The position numbers and the translations under genes are program-made. Shown in pieces: positions 8,625-16,780 of a stretch of DNA of 52,054 nt. The notes under the pieces were generated by a model that was given only the letters and a program-made list of their open reading frames with translations, was not told the origin of the DNA and searched no databases. The stretch covers positions 1 to 52,054 of the forward strand of contig NZ_JAPEIQ010000024.1 of NCBI RefSeq assembly GCF_026041215.1, read 5' to 3'. Each line of letters begins with the position of its first letter. Positions within the stretch are counted from its first letter, which is position 1. The stretch is from Hoyosella sp. YIM 151337. GTDB taxonomy: Bacteria > Actinomycetota > Actinomycetes > Mycobacteriales > Mycobacteriaceae.

Positions 8625-8659
8625 TTGCAAGCATATAACTGCATGGTTATACTACTTAG
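8625..8659 (+). promoter_or_regulatory. Promoter and ArsR-type operator of the arsR-SRPBCC pair
   Basis: TTGCAA (8625-8630) and TATACT (8648-8653) are spaced by exactly 17 bp, a near-ideal vegetative promoter. The GTG start at 8660 lies 6 bp after the -10 box, so the transcript is probably leaderless, which is common in actinobacteria. A dyad with arms TATAAC (8634-8639) and GTTATA (8646-8651) overlaps the -10 element, where an ArsR repressor would block polymerase. Confidence 0.65.
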
Positions 8660-8992
8660 GTGGAATCTGTCTTCGAGGTGATTGCTGAACCACGGCGCCG
8701 CGAGATCCTTGATGTCCTGCGGACTGGGGAGAGGCCCGTGTCGGAGGTCGTCGATACGCTCGACATCAGTCAGCCGTCGGCATCGAAGCACTTGAGGGTA
8801 CTCAGGGATGCCGGTCTCGTCGCTGTGCGGCAAGTCGCCCAGCGGCGGCTGTATCGGCTTACACCAGGTCCGCTCGCCGAACTCGACTCGTGGCTCGTGC
8901 CTTATCGCCGTCTCTGGGAAGCGCACCTCGACAAGCTTGAGCAGCATCTTGACGCGATGCCTGATGGCGAAGGATATGACCATGACCACTGA
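8660..8992 (+). CDS. ArsR-family winged-helix repressor
   Basis: The 110-residue product has the ArsR winged-helix core: IAEPRRREILDVLRTGERPV, then SEVVDTLDISQPSASKHLRV as the recognition helix and RQVAQRRLYRLTPGPLAEL as the wing. No Cys-rich metal site is visible, so it belongs to the non-metal subgroup that commonly pairs with SRPBCC (AHSA1) proteins. GTG 8660 is the only sensible start and lies directly at the predicted transcription start. The 3' end overlaps the downstream SRPBCC gene, indicating one operon and probable autoregulation through the dyad at 8634-8651. Confidence 0.85.
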   Translation: MESVFEVIAEPRRREILDVLRTGERPVSEVVDTLDISQPSASKHLRVLRDAGLVAVRQVAQRRLYRLTPGPLAELDSWLVPYRRLWEAHLDKLEQHLDAMPDGEGYDHDH

Positions 8993-9926
8993 GTGGGCAA
9001 CTCTGGACACTGCCAGCGGCAAGGCCGTTCTCACCTTCACTCGCCACCTTGACCAGCCGGTTGAGAAGGTCTGGCGTGCAATCACAGACCCCGATCACCT
9101 TGAGCGGTGGTTCCCTGCGCGCGTTAGCGACGCCCTCACGCCGGGCGAGCCACTGAGGTTCACCATGGACGGTGAGGATGCGGGTACCGGGCATGTCATC
9201 GTGTTCGACCAGCTCAGGGTGTTTGCCTTCAGCTGGGACGGCGACGTTCTCCGGTTTGAACTGATCGAACATCCCCACGGATGCACGCTCACCCTCATAC
9301 ACACGATCAACGCCGCACACGGCGGTGTTAGAGCTGCCGCGCGCAACGCCGCCGGTTGGGACACCTGCCTCGACGCCCTCGTGACAATCGCTAATGGCGA
9401 GCAACCCGCACCTGCCGGCGAGATGCTCACCGTGATCGAGTCCTACATCGAGCGATTTGGGCTCGGATACGGCACTGTCACAGAATCTGCTGATGGCCAT
9501 AGTTCCACGATCGTGTTCGACCGTGACCTCGTGTGGCGACCGATCGAATCAGCGTGGGAGTTGCTCACGGGCGCGCAGAACATCACGGAGGGTGACATCG
9601 CGCCAGCCAGGGCAGTCTGTCACGATCTGACGCCAGGGCGAGTGATAGCGGCGACCGCGCCCCTCATCCTGGAGTTAGATTGCCCCGGTGCTGACACAGT
9701 TCGCTGGAAATTCACTGCAGAAGCCGATGAAGGGCATCGCGTCATTCTCACCCATATGGTGCACGACACTCGCTTGCTCCCTGACCTTCTTGCCGCCTGG
9801 CACATCCACCTCGACCACTTCTTCACAGAACTGCTGGACGGCACCCAGAACTCGCGCGATGCACAGGCGGGGAAGCTCCGCGAGGAATACACGGCGCGGT
9901 TGGCTGGCGCGACAATCAGCAGATGA
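8982..9926 (+). CDS. Tandem SRPBCC (AHSA1/CalC-like) domain protein
   Basis: The start ATG 8982 has AAGGAT 7 nt upstream and lies inside the arsR 3' end (ATG 8976 is an alternative). The first domain (residues ~10-150) has VLTFTRHLDQPVEKVWRAIT and DPDHLERWFPARV, the standard SRPBCC opening, and VFAFSWDGDVLRFELIEH. A second, more divergent domain follows (~170-300), opening STIVFDRDLVWRPIESAWEL and ending HIHLDHFFTELLDGT. SRPBCC proteins bind small hydrophobic ligands in a deep cleft. Two fused domains under an ArsR repressor are a known arrangement. The ligand cannot be read from the sequence. Confidence 0.8.
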   Translation: MTTEWATLDTASGKAVLTFTRHLDQPVEKVWRAITDPDHLERWFPARVSDALTPGEPLRFTMDGEDAGTGHVIVFDQLRVFAFSWDGDVLRFELIEHPHGCTLTLIHTINAAHGGVRAAARNAAGWDTCLDALVTIANGEQPAPAGEMLTVIESYIERFGLGYGTVTESADGHSSTIVFDRDLVWRPIESAWELLTGAQNITEGDIAPARAVCHDLTPGRVIAATAPLILELDCPGADTVRWKFTAEADEGHRVILTHMVHDTRLLPDLLAAWHIHLDHFFTELLDGTQNSRDAQAGKLREEYTARLAGATISR

Positions 9927-10607
9927 ATTCATCCGGGCTAACAGTCGCGCTCAGCCAGCACCCATAGGCGCTGGGCTCCACATCCTCGACGGCTCTGCAC
10001 ACGGTTGCGACTCGTTGCAGCCGAACGGGCTCACCGGCCTGGGCTGGGCCAGTGGCTGCGCACGCTCCTTGCCGAGCCGGGCGCGCATGTCCAGACAAGA
10101 TTGTTCAGGCGAGCATCTCCCTCTAAAGCACTGGATGGCACAGAACGCGCATTATCTGCGGATTGATGTGGCATGCCCGTCCCTGCGCTCCGCCGATGGT
10201 TATCCGGTCTACACGGTATTCAGGTATGCGGGCACCCAGAGTCCGGTGTCTTGCGCAGACTGTGGGTACGGAAATCGCTGGACACACATAACAGCACAGT
10301 CACAAGTGGAACTGTCCGAATATTTTGGCTGTCATCGGTTATCCGGCTCTGCGGCTGACGTCCGGCTGCGTAGTTGGTCCAGTCGGGCGGGCGGAGTATT
10401 GCTGCCACGTCTATGGCGGCTCACACAAGGGCCCTCATGGCGGTCCGCGCCCATTTTCGGAGCAGACCCCGCGCAGCCGCATCTGTTTAGGTCGGCTTTA
10501 CGAATGCACGCGGCACTGTTTGCGTAGTCTCTCCGCGACTCACCAATCCGCGGTGCTGCCGGTCGCGAATCAACAGTGAAGGTGCTGTTTCGACGGAAGG
10601 ATTCATC
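9927..10607 (+). other. Intergenic region with one weak Cys-containing frame
   Basis: No supported gene. A plus-strand frame from ATG 10135 reads MAQNAHYLRIDVACPSLRSA, then SPVSCADCGYGNRW, which has a CxxC pair and could be a small zinc-binding protein. It lacks a ribosome site and runs on into low-quality sequence, so I do not call it. The last ~20 bp before 10608 carry GGAAGGA, the ribosome site of the next gene. Confidence 0.3.
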
Positions 10608-11873
10608 ATGCGCCGAACTGTTGGATATCATTTGACGGCGTTTGCGGTGGCTGGGTTGCTGTCGGCGGGCGGCCTGGCTGTCGTGGGGTCTGCCGGGCTG
10701 AGTCAGCATTCGGGTCCGCCCGGGATTGTGCTTACGCAGAATTCGCAGGTTAACGCGGAAGAGCTGCGCATCATCCTGGAACGTCAGCTTGGTCAGCACG
10801 CGCTGCTTGCTGTTGAGGCGATGCGCGCGGGTGTCACTGGTCAGGAACACTTCGATGCGGCGGCAGTGTCGCTGAATCAGAATACAGAGGACCTCACTGA
10901 ATCGATCAGGCTCGTTTACGGGGATGAGGGCGCTGAGAGGTTTAATCAGCTGTGGAGTGACCACATCGACTTCTTCGTGCAGTACACCGTCGGTGTGGCA
11001 GAAGATGATCAGCAAGCCCAGGATGAGGCCTTGCAGCGTCTCGATCAGTACCGTGCCGATTTCGGTGGGTTCCTTGAATCGGCAACTGAGGGACAACTCC
11101 CTGCTAACGACGTCGCAGAACTGTTGCAGATGCACGTCAACCAGCTCATTACGCAAATTGATGCGTATGCCGCCCAGGACTGGACTACAGCGGCCTCCCA
11201 GACTCGTGAGGCCTACGCGCACATGTTCGGCACTGCGCGCGGGCTCGCTGGCGCAATAGTGGCGACTCAGCCCGGTATCGATGGGCCCCTCGAGAACTCA
11301 GCAATTGGTCTGCGATCACAGCTGGGCCAGCAACTGGGCGAGCATGCCCAGCTGGCCGTGCAGGCTATGCGGTCCGGAGTGAGCGGGCAGCCTGATTTCG
11401 AGGCTCTCGCAGGAGCGCTGAATGCCAACACGCAAGACTTGACCGCATCCATCGTAAGCGTGTTCGGTGAAGAAGGCGGCCAGGCGTTCATGGAGATGTG
11501 GGCTGATCACATCGACTTCTTCGTCCAGTACACGGTGGCGCTCGCCGAAGGCGATGAACAGGGCCAGCAGGACGCGCAAGCACGTCTTGAGCAATACCGC
11601 CAGGACTTCTCCCAGTTCCTTGACACCGCATCGAACGGCAACCTGCCCGCCGATGACGTCGCTGCAGCGTTGCAGGAGCACGTCAACGACCTGATCACGC
11701 AGGTTGACGCGTTCCATGCCGGCAACTACAGCGAGGCGTTCTCCAACGCGTACAACGCCTACAACCACATGTACATGACCGCAGAGGTGCTCGCCGCGGG
11801 CATCGTTGCGCACATGGGAGAGACCATGCCCGAAGGTGGCGTGGAAACCGGTGGCGGCGGAACCGCCGGGTAA
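10608..11873 (+). CDS. Secreted protein built of two copies of a helical domain
   Basis: ATG 10608 follows GGAAGGA. A signal peptide (MRRTVGYHLTAFAVAGLLSA) precedes two copies of a ~165-residue helical domain at about residues 50-220 and 230-400. Both contain LGQHALLAVEAMRAGVTGQ or its variant, LNxNTxDLTxSI, WxDHIDFFVQYTV, LPAxDVAxxLQxHVNxLITQ and AYxHMxxTAxxLAxxIVA. Related helical domains occur in secreted actinobacterial and Bacillus proteins, some labelled copper amine oxidase-like. The C-terminus is Gly-rich (GGVETGGGGTAG) with no LPXTG. It heads a run with a sortase and a cupredoxin, suggesting an envelope role connected with copper or redox chemistry (inference). His and Met residues in the repeats could bind metal, but this is untested. 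Confidence 0.75.
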   Translation: MRRTVGYHLTAFAVAGLLSAGGLAVVGSAGLSQHSGPPGIVLTQNSQVNAEELRIILERQLGQHALLAVEAMRAGVTGQEHFDAAAVSLNQNTEDLTESIRLVYGDEGAERFNQLWSDHIDFFVQYTVGVAEDDQQAQDEALQRLDQYRADFGGFLESATEGQLPANDVAELLQMHVNQLITQIDAYAAQDWTTAASQTREAYAHMFGTARGLAGAIVATQPGIDGPLENSAIGLRSQLGQQLGEHAQLAVQAMRSGVSGQPDFEALAGALNANTQDLTASIVSVFGEEGGQAFMEMWADHIDFFVQYTVALAEGDEQGQQDAQARLEQYRQDFSQFLDTASNGNLPADDVAAALQEHVNDLITQVDAFHAGNYSEAFSNAYNAYNHMYMTAEVLAAGIVAHMGETMPEGGVETGGGGTAG

Positions 11874-11969
11874 GAACCACTAGATCGTCACGCGGGCCCG
11901 GATGCGGTTACCACTCCTTCACGCCCGGGCCCGCGTGGCTCACCTGCCTATTAGGGGAAGCGGTAGATC

Positions 11970-12587
11970 GTGTTCCGGAATGTCATTCTGATTGTGGCAG
12001 CTTTGATGCTGCTTGTGGGATGCGGAAGCGTTGCTGAACCAAACGGCGCAGCTCCTGCGGCGGGCGAAACCAGCGTTGAACTGCACCGACCGTCCCTGAG
12101 GCTCGATGGGGTTCGTGAGTTCCGGTCCACCCGGGATCAGCGTGCCGCGGAACCGCCTGAACGAGTCTCAATTCCGCGTATCGGCATTGAAAGCAGCCTT
12201 ACCCGCACAGGACTCAACCAGGATCGGACACTTGAGGTACCGAATTATGGCGACATCAGCTGGTTCGAACAGGGAACCGTGCCAGGTAACCCAGGACCGG
12301 CCGCCCTGTTAGGTCATGTCGATTCCGAAACCGGGCCCGATGTCTTTCACCGCTTGCATGAGCTAAACGCTGGCGACGAAATCTACGTCACCACACAGTC
12401 GGGCGAGCGCCTGACATTTCGGGTAACCCGCATCGAGCAACACCCGAAGAACCAATTTCCCACCCATGAGGTATGGATGCCGGCCGGGAAACCGGAGTTA
12501 CGGCTCATCACCTGTGGCGGCGATTTTAATCACCAGCAGCGTAGCTACCGCGACAACATCATCGCGTTCGCGGAACTCGCCACATAG
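11970..12587 (+). CDS. Class F sortase with lipoprotein signal
   Basis: The product from GTG 11970 starts with a lipobox (LMLLVGCGS; Cys near residue 18), so it should be tethered to the outer face of the membrane. The sortase domain has VSIPRIGIESSLTRTGL, LEVPNYGDISWFEQGTVPGN, the catalytic His in AALLGHVDS, the catalytic Cys in LRLITCGGDF and a downstream Arg (QRSYRDN). These are the three expected active-site residues. Class F sortases of actinobacteria are small and often sit beside secreted proteins of unknown attachment mode. No LPXTG substrate is visible nearby, so its target is uncertain. It lies 97 bp after the duplicated-domain gene and 16 bp before the cupredoxin gene. Confidence 0.85.
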   Translation: MFRNVILIVAALMLLVGCGSVAEPNGAAPAAGETSVELHRPSLRLDGVREFRSTRDQRAAEPPERVSIPRIGIESSLTRTGLNQDRTLEVPNYGDISWFEQGTVPGNPGPAALLGHVDSETGPDVFHRLHELNAGDEIYVTTQSGERLTFRVTRIEQHPKNQFPTHEVWMPAGKPELRLITCGGDFNHQQRSYRDNIIAFAELAT

Positions 12588-12602
12588 AAAACGCGACAGC
12601 AC

Positions 12603-13046
12603 ATGAACATTCACCACAGAGCCCTGCCCGCTCTCATGCTCACAACCGCGCTTGCCGCGACCGCATGCGGCGGGCACAACGAGACGCCGTCCCCACCTGC
12701 AGACACCGCGGCCAGTCCGGAAATCGACCGCGAGAGCGGTCAATCACCCTCACCGGGCGCGCAAAAGCAGGCACAGGGAAGCCCCAAGACCCCGGTTGCG
12801 CGCCAGGTCACCATCGAGATCGACGCGTTCGCCTTCAGCCCAGATACATTGACGGTGCCTTCAGGCACCGCTGTTACGTGGGTGCAGCGGGAAAATTCCC
12901 TCCACACCGTTGACTTCACCGATGGCATCAAATCTGGCGACTTACGATCCGGAGACACCTACTCGCGGACGTTCACCGAGAAAGGCACGTACGGTTATGT
13001 CTGCTTTTATCACCCAAGAATGACGGGAACAATCATCGTTGAGTAG
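12603..13046 (+). CDS. Cupredoxin (plastocyanin-like) lipoprotein
   Basis: A lipobox (LAATACGG, Cys near residue 22) is followed by a Pro/Ser-rich linker and a ~75-residue cupredoxin domain (VTIEIDAFAFSPDTLTVPSG). The type I copper ligands are all visible: His in NSLHTVDF and the Cys-His-Met set in YVCFYHPRM. It should be a membrane-anchored, extracytoplasmic one-electron carrier or copper-binding protein. Position directly after the sortase gene (16 bp) suggests co-transcription. It could pass electrons to or from an unidentified envelope oxidoreductase; the molybdopterin enzyme 2 kb downstream is a candidate partner (inference). Confidence 0.88.
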   Translation: MNIHHRALPALMLTTALAATACGGHNETPSPPADTAASPEIDRESGQSPSPGAQKQAQGSPKTPVARQVTIEIDAFAFSPDTLTVPSGTAVTWVQRENSLHTVDFTDGIKSGDLRSGDTYSRTFTEKGTYGYVCFYHPRMTGTIIVE

Positions 13047-13063
13047 TTAGAAAAGACACACAA

Positions 13064-13161
13064 AAGCCGCTGAAAGAGAGAGTCAGAAGTAAGCTCGTCG
13101 CGGCTTATCATAGACGGAGTTTAAAACCTCCGAAGGAACTTACCACTGCTTAAAAAGCAGT
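13064..13161 (+). terminator. Hairpin cluster after the cupredoxin gene
   Basis: Within 120 bp of the cupredoxin stop there are AAGCCGC (13064-13070) facing GCGGCTT (13100-13106), and a tight stem ACTGCTT (13145-13151) and AAGCAGT (13155-13161) followed by CTTTT. The second looks like an intrinsic terminator. The next gene starts 80 bp later. Confidence 0.45.
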
Positions 13162-13241
13162 CTTTTGGCCAGAATTTCGGATAATGCCACAAAGGTTTTG
13201 GTTTTTACTTTCCGCATGAAAGTTGATGACAGGAGAAGAAA

Positions 13242-13703
13242 ATGATGAACAGCAGCCCACGTACCTCTATGATCGCGACACCTCTTCAGGCAGGCGCTCT
13301 CATAATCGGCGCCGTGTTCTTGCTTGTTGGCGTGCTCGGCTTCATACCGGGCGTGACGGCCAATTTTGATGCGATTACCTTCGCCGGGCATGAATCCGGG
13401 GCGATGTTGCTGGGGGTCTTCCAGGTTTCCGTGCTGCACAATCTCGTACATCTGCTGTTTGGTGTCGCTGGTGTAGTGATGGCGCGAGCCATCACCCCAG
13501 CGAAACTCTTCCTCATCGGCGGCGGCGCCGTGTACCTCCTCCTCTGGATTTACGGACTTCTTATTGACCACACAAGTGATGCCAACTTCATACCAGTCAA
13601 TGACGCAGACAATTGGTTGCACCTCGGGCTCGGGCTAGGGATGATCGCGCTTGGCTTCCTCCTTCCCGCCCGCCGCCGGGTCACGTCCAAGAAAACGTCT
13701 TAA
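13242..13703 (+). CDS. DUF4383 four-TM membrane protein
   Basis: The start ATG 13242 follows GGAGAAGAAA. The 153-residue product has four hydrophobic segments: near residues 17-40 (LIIGAVFLLVGVLGFIPG), 55-75, 85-110 (LFLIGGGAVYLLLWIYGLL) and 128-145 (LGLGLGMIALGFLLP). It also has the conserved SVLHNLVHLLFGVAGV and DNWLHLGLG motifs of DUF4383, a small integral membrane family common in actinobacteria with no known function. The His residues between helices are conserved in the family. It follows the hairpins after the cupredoxin gene, so it likely has its own promoter. Confidence 0.85.
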   Translation: MMNSSPRTSMIATPLQAGALIIGAVFLLVGVLGFIPGVTANFDAITFAGHESGAMLLGVFQVSVLHNLVHLLFGVAGVVMARAITPAKLFLIGGGAVYLLLWIYGLLIDHTSDANFIPVNDADNWLHLGLGLGMIALGFLLPARRRVTSKKTS

Positions 13704-14364
13704 ACAGTAGCCAGCAACGACCGCGGGGCAGACACTCGGGCGATGCAGTCGAGCGTGTAGGCGATGAGATTGTTCTGCGAACCGTCAACAGCACCACCGG
13801 ATCGACACGATGATCGCCACCGCTGCCCCGGATCTCACCAGTGACCGGGCCGCGTGGGCCTAGCGCAACCCTGCGCCACTCCGCGTCCGCGGATTGTTCT
13901 CCTATGAGTTCTACCGAGCGCGACGCTGGCCAGGACCGCGTGAACGCTGAAATCTTCTACGCAACCACGCGGTGCAAACCCGCTGGCCCGGCATGCTCGT
14001 ACTTCACCGGAGGACGAAGGCAAAGTTCTTCGGTGACACGCTGTGTGCCGAGGACAAGCTGTCTCGGGGCTACCTCGACGTGACCGGCCGGAACCAACGA
14101 TTCGTACGAAATTTGGAAAACGGACCCGAACCTGTACTCGAGCCCACTGTTTTCTTACGCGGTCGTGTGCCTCTTGCAGTACGGTGACAGAAGGATCCGG
14201 AGAAAGGTGAGGTTGGGGGAGCGGACGATTCCAGGCATCGGGCTGCTTCGGCGAGTATCAGCTCTGCGGCAACAGTCGCACGAGCAACGACACCCGGAGA
14301 CCAGATCATATCATGGAGGCCAGAACGAGACCAACCCTCGCCCGATGGTCAAACTTTCGTGTTG
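13704..14364. other. Intergenic region, no supported gene; contains an integrase-like fragment
   Basis: No frame here looks like a conserved gene. Positions 13738-13773 repeat, almost exactly, an internal piece of the tyrosine recombinase gene at 49076-50173 (see the repeat entry). The plus-strand frame around 13900-14090 (SSTERDAGQDRVNAEIFYAT) is coding-like for a short distance but breaks up, so the stretch may be decayed accessory DNA between two envelope operons. Confidence 0.4.
13738..13773 (+). repeat. Short duplicate of part of the 49-50 kb recombinase gene
   Basis: The sequence GGGCGATG[C]AGTCGAGCGTG and the following TAGGCGATGAGATTGT occur here and at about 49698-49733 inside the tyrosine recombinase gene, with one mismatch over about 36 bp. 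On the minus strand it encodes NLIAYTLDxIAR in both places. Outside it the sequences diverge. It is either a remnant of a second recombinase copy or a recombination scar. Confidence 0.55.
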
Positions 14365-14997
14365 TCAGTCTTGGGGTGGCATGAGCACGGTGTCTATCAC
14401 GAAGACGGTGGCGTTTGCGGTAGGAATGTTTCCGCATAGCACGCGCGCATCGTTGACGGTGAGTTGGTCACCGGAGCCCTCGATGGTCAGGGTTTCGCCC
14501 TGGATTGTTTCGAGCTCGCCGGCGTCGATGATCGCGTCACGATCGTGGCGTTCGGGGATTACGTGGTAGGTCAGGATCGATGTTAGCTGTTCCTGATCTG
14601 CGAGAACGGCGTTGAGGGTATCTTCGCCGAGTGCGTCGAATGCGTCGTTGGTTGGCGCGAAGACGGTGTATTCAGCTGACGTGTCGTTCAGCGTGTCGAC
14701 GAGTCCAGCTTCTGTGACAGCGGTGACGAGGGTCTGAAGCAGCGGGTTGTTACTCGCCGCGGTAGCCACAGGATCTGCGACCATTCCATCAAGAGAACCG
14801 GGATCTGATGGGTCTTGCGGGATAGCGCCGCACGCCTCGCCGAAGACATCGTCGACAGTGGTGACACCCGCTTGTGTCTGTTGGGCATCGTGCCCGTCGG
14901 TGGTCATGCCGTTGTGAGCGTCACCGCCGCAGGCCGAAACGGTGAGTGCAACGGCAGCAGAGGCAGACAGAAAGGCAAGGTTTCGTTTGACGCGCAT
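14365..14997 (-). CDS. Fasciclin-domain lipoprotein (MPT70/MPT83-like)
   Basis: ATG 14997 follows AAGGAG. The N-terminus is a lipoprotein signal (ALTVSACGG). The fasciclin domain is clear: DPVATAASNNPLLQTLVTAV, TEYTVFAPTNDAFDAL-type motif (SAEYTVFAPTNDAFDALG), ILTYHVIPERHD and VFVIDTVLMPP. The mycobacterial homologues MPT70 and MPT83 are secreted or surface antigens controlled by SigK. Here the gene is followed upstream by the molybdopterin enzyme, RskA and SigK on the same strand, which strongly supports the same regulon. Two Cys (in GEACGAIP and ARVLCGNIP) match the disulfide-forming pair expected in this group. It is probably an envelope adhesion or redox-responsive protein. Confidence 0.88.
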   Translation of the reverse strand: MRVKRNLAFLSASAAVALTVSACGGDAHNGMTTDGHDAQQTQAGVTTVDDVFGEACGAIPQDPSDPGSLDGMVADPVATAASNNPLLQTLVTAVTEAGLVDTLNDTSAEYTVFAPTNDAFDALGEDTLNAVLADQEQLTSILTYHVIPERHDRDAIIDAGELETIQGETLTIEGSGDQLTVNDARVLCGNIPTANATVFVIDTVLMPPQD

Positions 14998-15105
14998 GTT
15001 TCATTCACTCCTTCATCAGTGGCGCGGAACTTTCGCGCCTCACTTCTGATTCGGAGCGCCACTAGGAGAGGATTGCCCGGACGAAGAAAATTTCTGAACC
15101 CGGTA

Positions 15106-16680
15106 TCAGTCGGTGGCGCTGAAGGCGACGGTGTGCCAGCCGGTGGCTCCGTCGGGAATCGGGGGCACGCGTTCTTCGGTCTGGGTGTATCCGTTGCGGT
15201 CGGTCGCGCGGCATTCGATGCGGTGGTCACCCGGTGGCAGGTCGAGTTCGATACGCCACATGCGCCAGGTATCAACGTTGACTTCACGGCTTAGATCGGC
15301 GTCACGCCAGGGGCCGCCGTCGACTCGGACTTCCACGCGATCGATGCCGGTGTGCTGTGCCCAGGCTATTCCAGCGGCGGTGTAGCGGCCCCGCGGCACA
15401 CGCGCGAAGGATCGTGGTCTGTCAATGCGAGACATAGTTTTAACTGGCGCGCGCTCTGCCCAATCTCGCCGAACCCAGTAGGGGGTGAATGCGGCGAAAG
15501 TGGTGACCTCCATATCGACAAGCCACTTCGTCGCTGACACGTATCCGTATAGCCCCGGTACCACCATCCGGACGGGGAAGCCATGAGCGATTGGTAGTGG
15601 TTCGCCATTCATTCCTATCGCAATCAGTGCGTTGCTGCCGTCGGCCATCACGGTTTCTACGGGTGTGCCACACGTCCAGCCATCTGAACTCGTCGTCGCA
15701 AGCTGGTCAGCCCGGGGGTCTAACCCGGCCTCGCGCAGGATTCCTGCCAGCTGGACACCAATAAAGTTCGCCGTGGAAATGTACGGTCCACCGACCTCAT
15801 TGGAGACGCATACAAGAGTGATCGTCTTCTCGATGAGTTCACGGGCGAGCAGATCGTCGTAGGTCAGCGTAATTTCCCTCTCGACCATCCCATGAATTCG
15901 CAGGCGCCACGTGTCTGCACGCAGTTGCGGCAGCGTCAGGGCCGTATCGACGCGATAGAAGTCACTGTTCGCAGTGATGAAGGGTGGCGTGCCGTCAGTT
16001 AGGAAATCTGCATTTGCGGGGATAGGCGGTGCGGGTCTGTCCGGGGCAATTTTCAGTGCTGCGCGTTCATTCTGCACACCAGCCCGCTGCTCGGCTAGCC
16101 GTCCACCGACCCCTGCGGCACCCGCGCTCACTGCGATGATCGCCGAAGAGACGAGAAATGTTCGTCGCCCGACACCGGGAATATCCCACGTCTTGCGCGT
16201 GAGTGCTTGTTCTCTGCGGGGCGGCACGGTGACGACGACCGCAGTTCGGTGAAGCCACCAGAATGCTGCGACACCAGCGATGATGCTGATCGCTGTGGGT
16301 GTCAGCCAGACCGGCGTGAACGTTGGGCGAGAAACTACGGCAATGCTGCTGAGACTGCCGAGAGCGACGATAAGGAGCATCCCGGGCAGCATGCTTCTGC
16401 GTGCCGCGATTCCGGCGAACGCGGCGAGCAGCACCAGCAGGGCGCCGATCGCTGAGAGGAGCACAACTTTGTCGTCTTCTCCGAACTGCCGTATCGCGAA
16501 TTCTTTCAGAGGTGCTGGAGTGACATCGATGACCGCACTACCCACAGCGAGAAGGGGAGATGCGTGCGGCTCAATGATTCCGGCCGCAAGGTGACCGAAG
16601 CCCACTGCGGCTCCGACCGCGACCACACACGCGAACGCGGTATGCACGGGCTTCCGGTCAAACTGGTGCTCTGGTTCCAT
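15106..16680 (-). CDS. Membrane-anchored molybdopterin (sulfite oxidase-type) oxidoreductase
   Basis: ATG 16680 follows GAGAGGA at 9-nt spacing (upstream ATG at 16698 is an alternative). The N-terminal ~180 residues hold about five hydrophobic helices. The sulfite-oxidase-fold Moco domain follows: FITANSDFYRVDTAL, DTWRLRIHGMVEREITLTYD, the Moco-ligand Cys in KTITLVCVSNEVGGPY, and GFPVRMVVPGLYGYVSATKW. A C-terminal dimerisation domain (IDRVEVRVDGGPW, DLPPGDHRIECRATD) ends the protein. The catalytic domain should face outside the membrane, judged from the SSAIIAVSAGAAGVGG-type segment just before it. Between fasciclin and rskA genes, it is probably in the SigK regulon. The substrate is unknown. 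Confidence 0.85.
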   Translation of the reverse strand: MEPEHQFDRKPVHTAFACVVAVGAAVGFGHLAAGIIEPHASPLLAVGSAVIDVTPAPLKEFAIRQFGEDDKVVLLSAIGALLVLLAAFAGIAARRSMLPGMLLIVALGSLSSIAVVSRPTFTPVWLTPTAISIIAGVAAFWWLHRTAVVVTVPPRREQALTRKTWDIPGVGRRTFLVSSAIIAVSAGAAGVGGRLAEQRAGVQNERAALKIAPDRPAPPIPANADFLTDGTPPFITANSDFYRVDTALTLPQLRADTWRLRIHGMVEREITLTYDDLLARELIEKTITLVCVSNEVGGPYISTANFIGVQLAGILREAGLDPRADQLATTSSDGWTCGTPVETVMADGSNALIAIGMNGEPLPIAHGFPVRMVVPGLYGYVSATKWLVDMEVTTFAAFTPYWVRRDWAERAPVKTMSRIDRPRSFARVPRGRYTAAGIAWAQHTGIDRVEVRVDGGPWRDADLSREVNVDTWRMWRIELDLPPGDHRIECRATDRNGYTQTEERVPPIPDGATGWHTVAFSATD

Positions 16681-16780
16681 CGGACTTGGTCCTCTCACCC
16701 CGCTATGTACCTGAGGTATTCGCAGCGCCAGCTACACCAGATTGGTGAGGTACCAAGGCTGGGACGGTACGGGAACCCAG

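Noticed and set aside
9688-10134. Plus-strand frame inside and after the SRPBCC gene
   Set aside because: It overlaps the SRPBCC coding sequence in another frame, lacks a ribosome site and has shadow-like composition.
10332-11222. Long minus-strand frame opposite the duplicated-domain gene
   Set aside because: It is antisense to a clear signal-peptide gene with internal repeats; its content mirrors the repeats rather than forming a domain.
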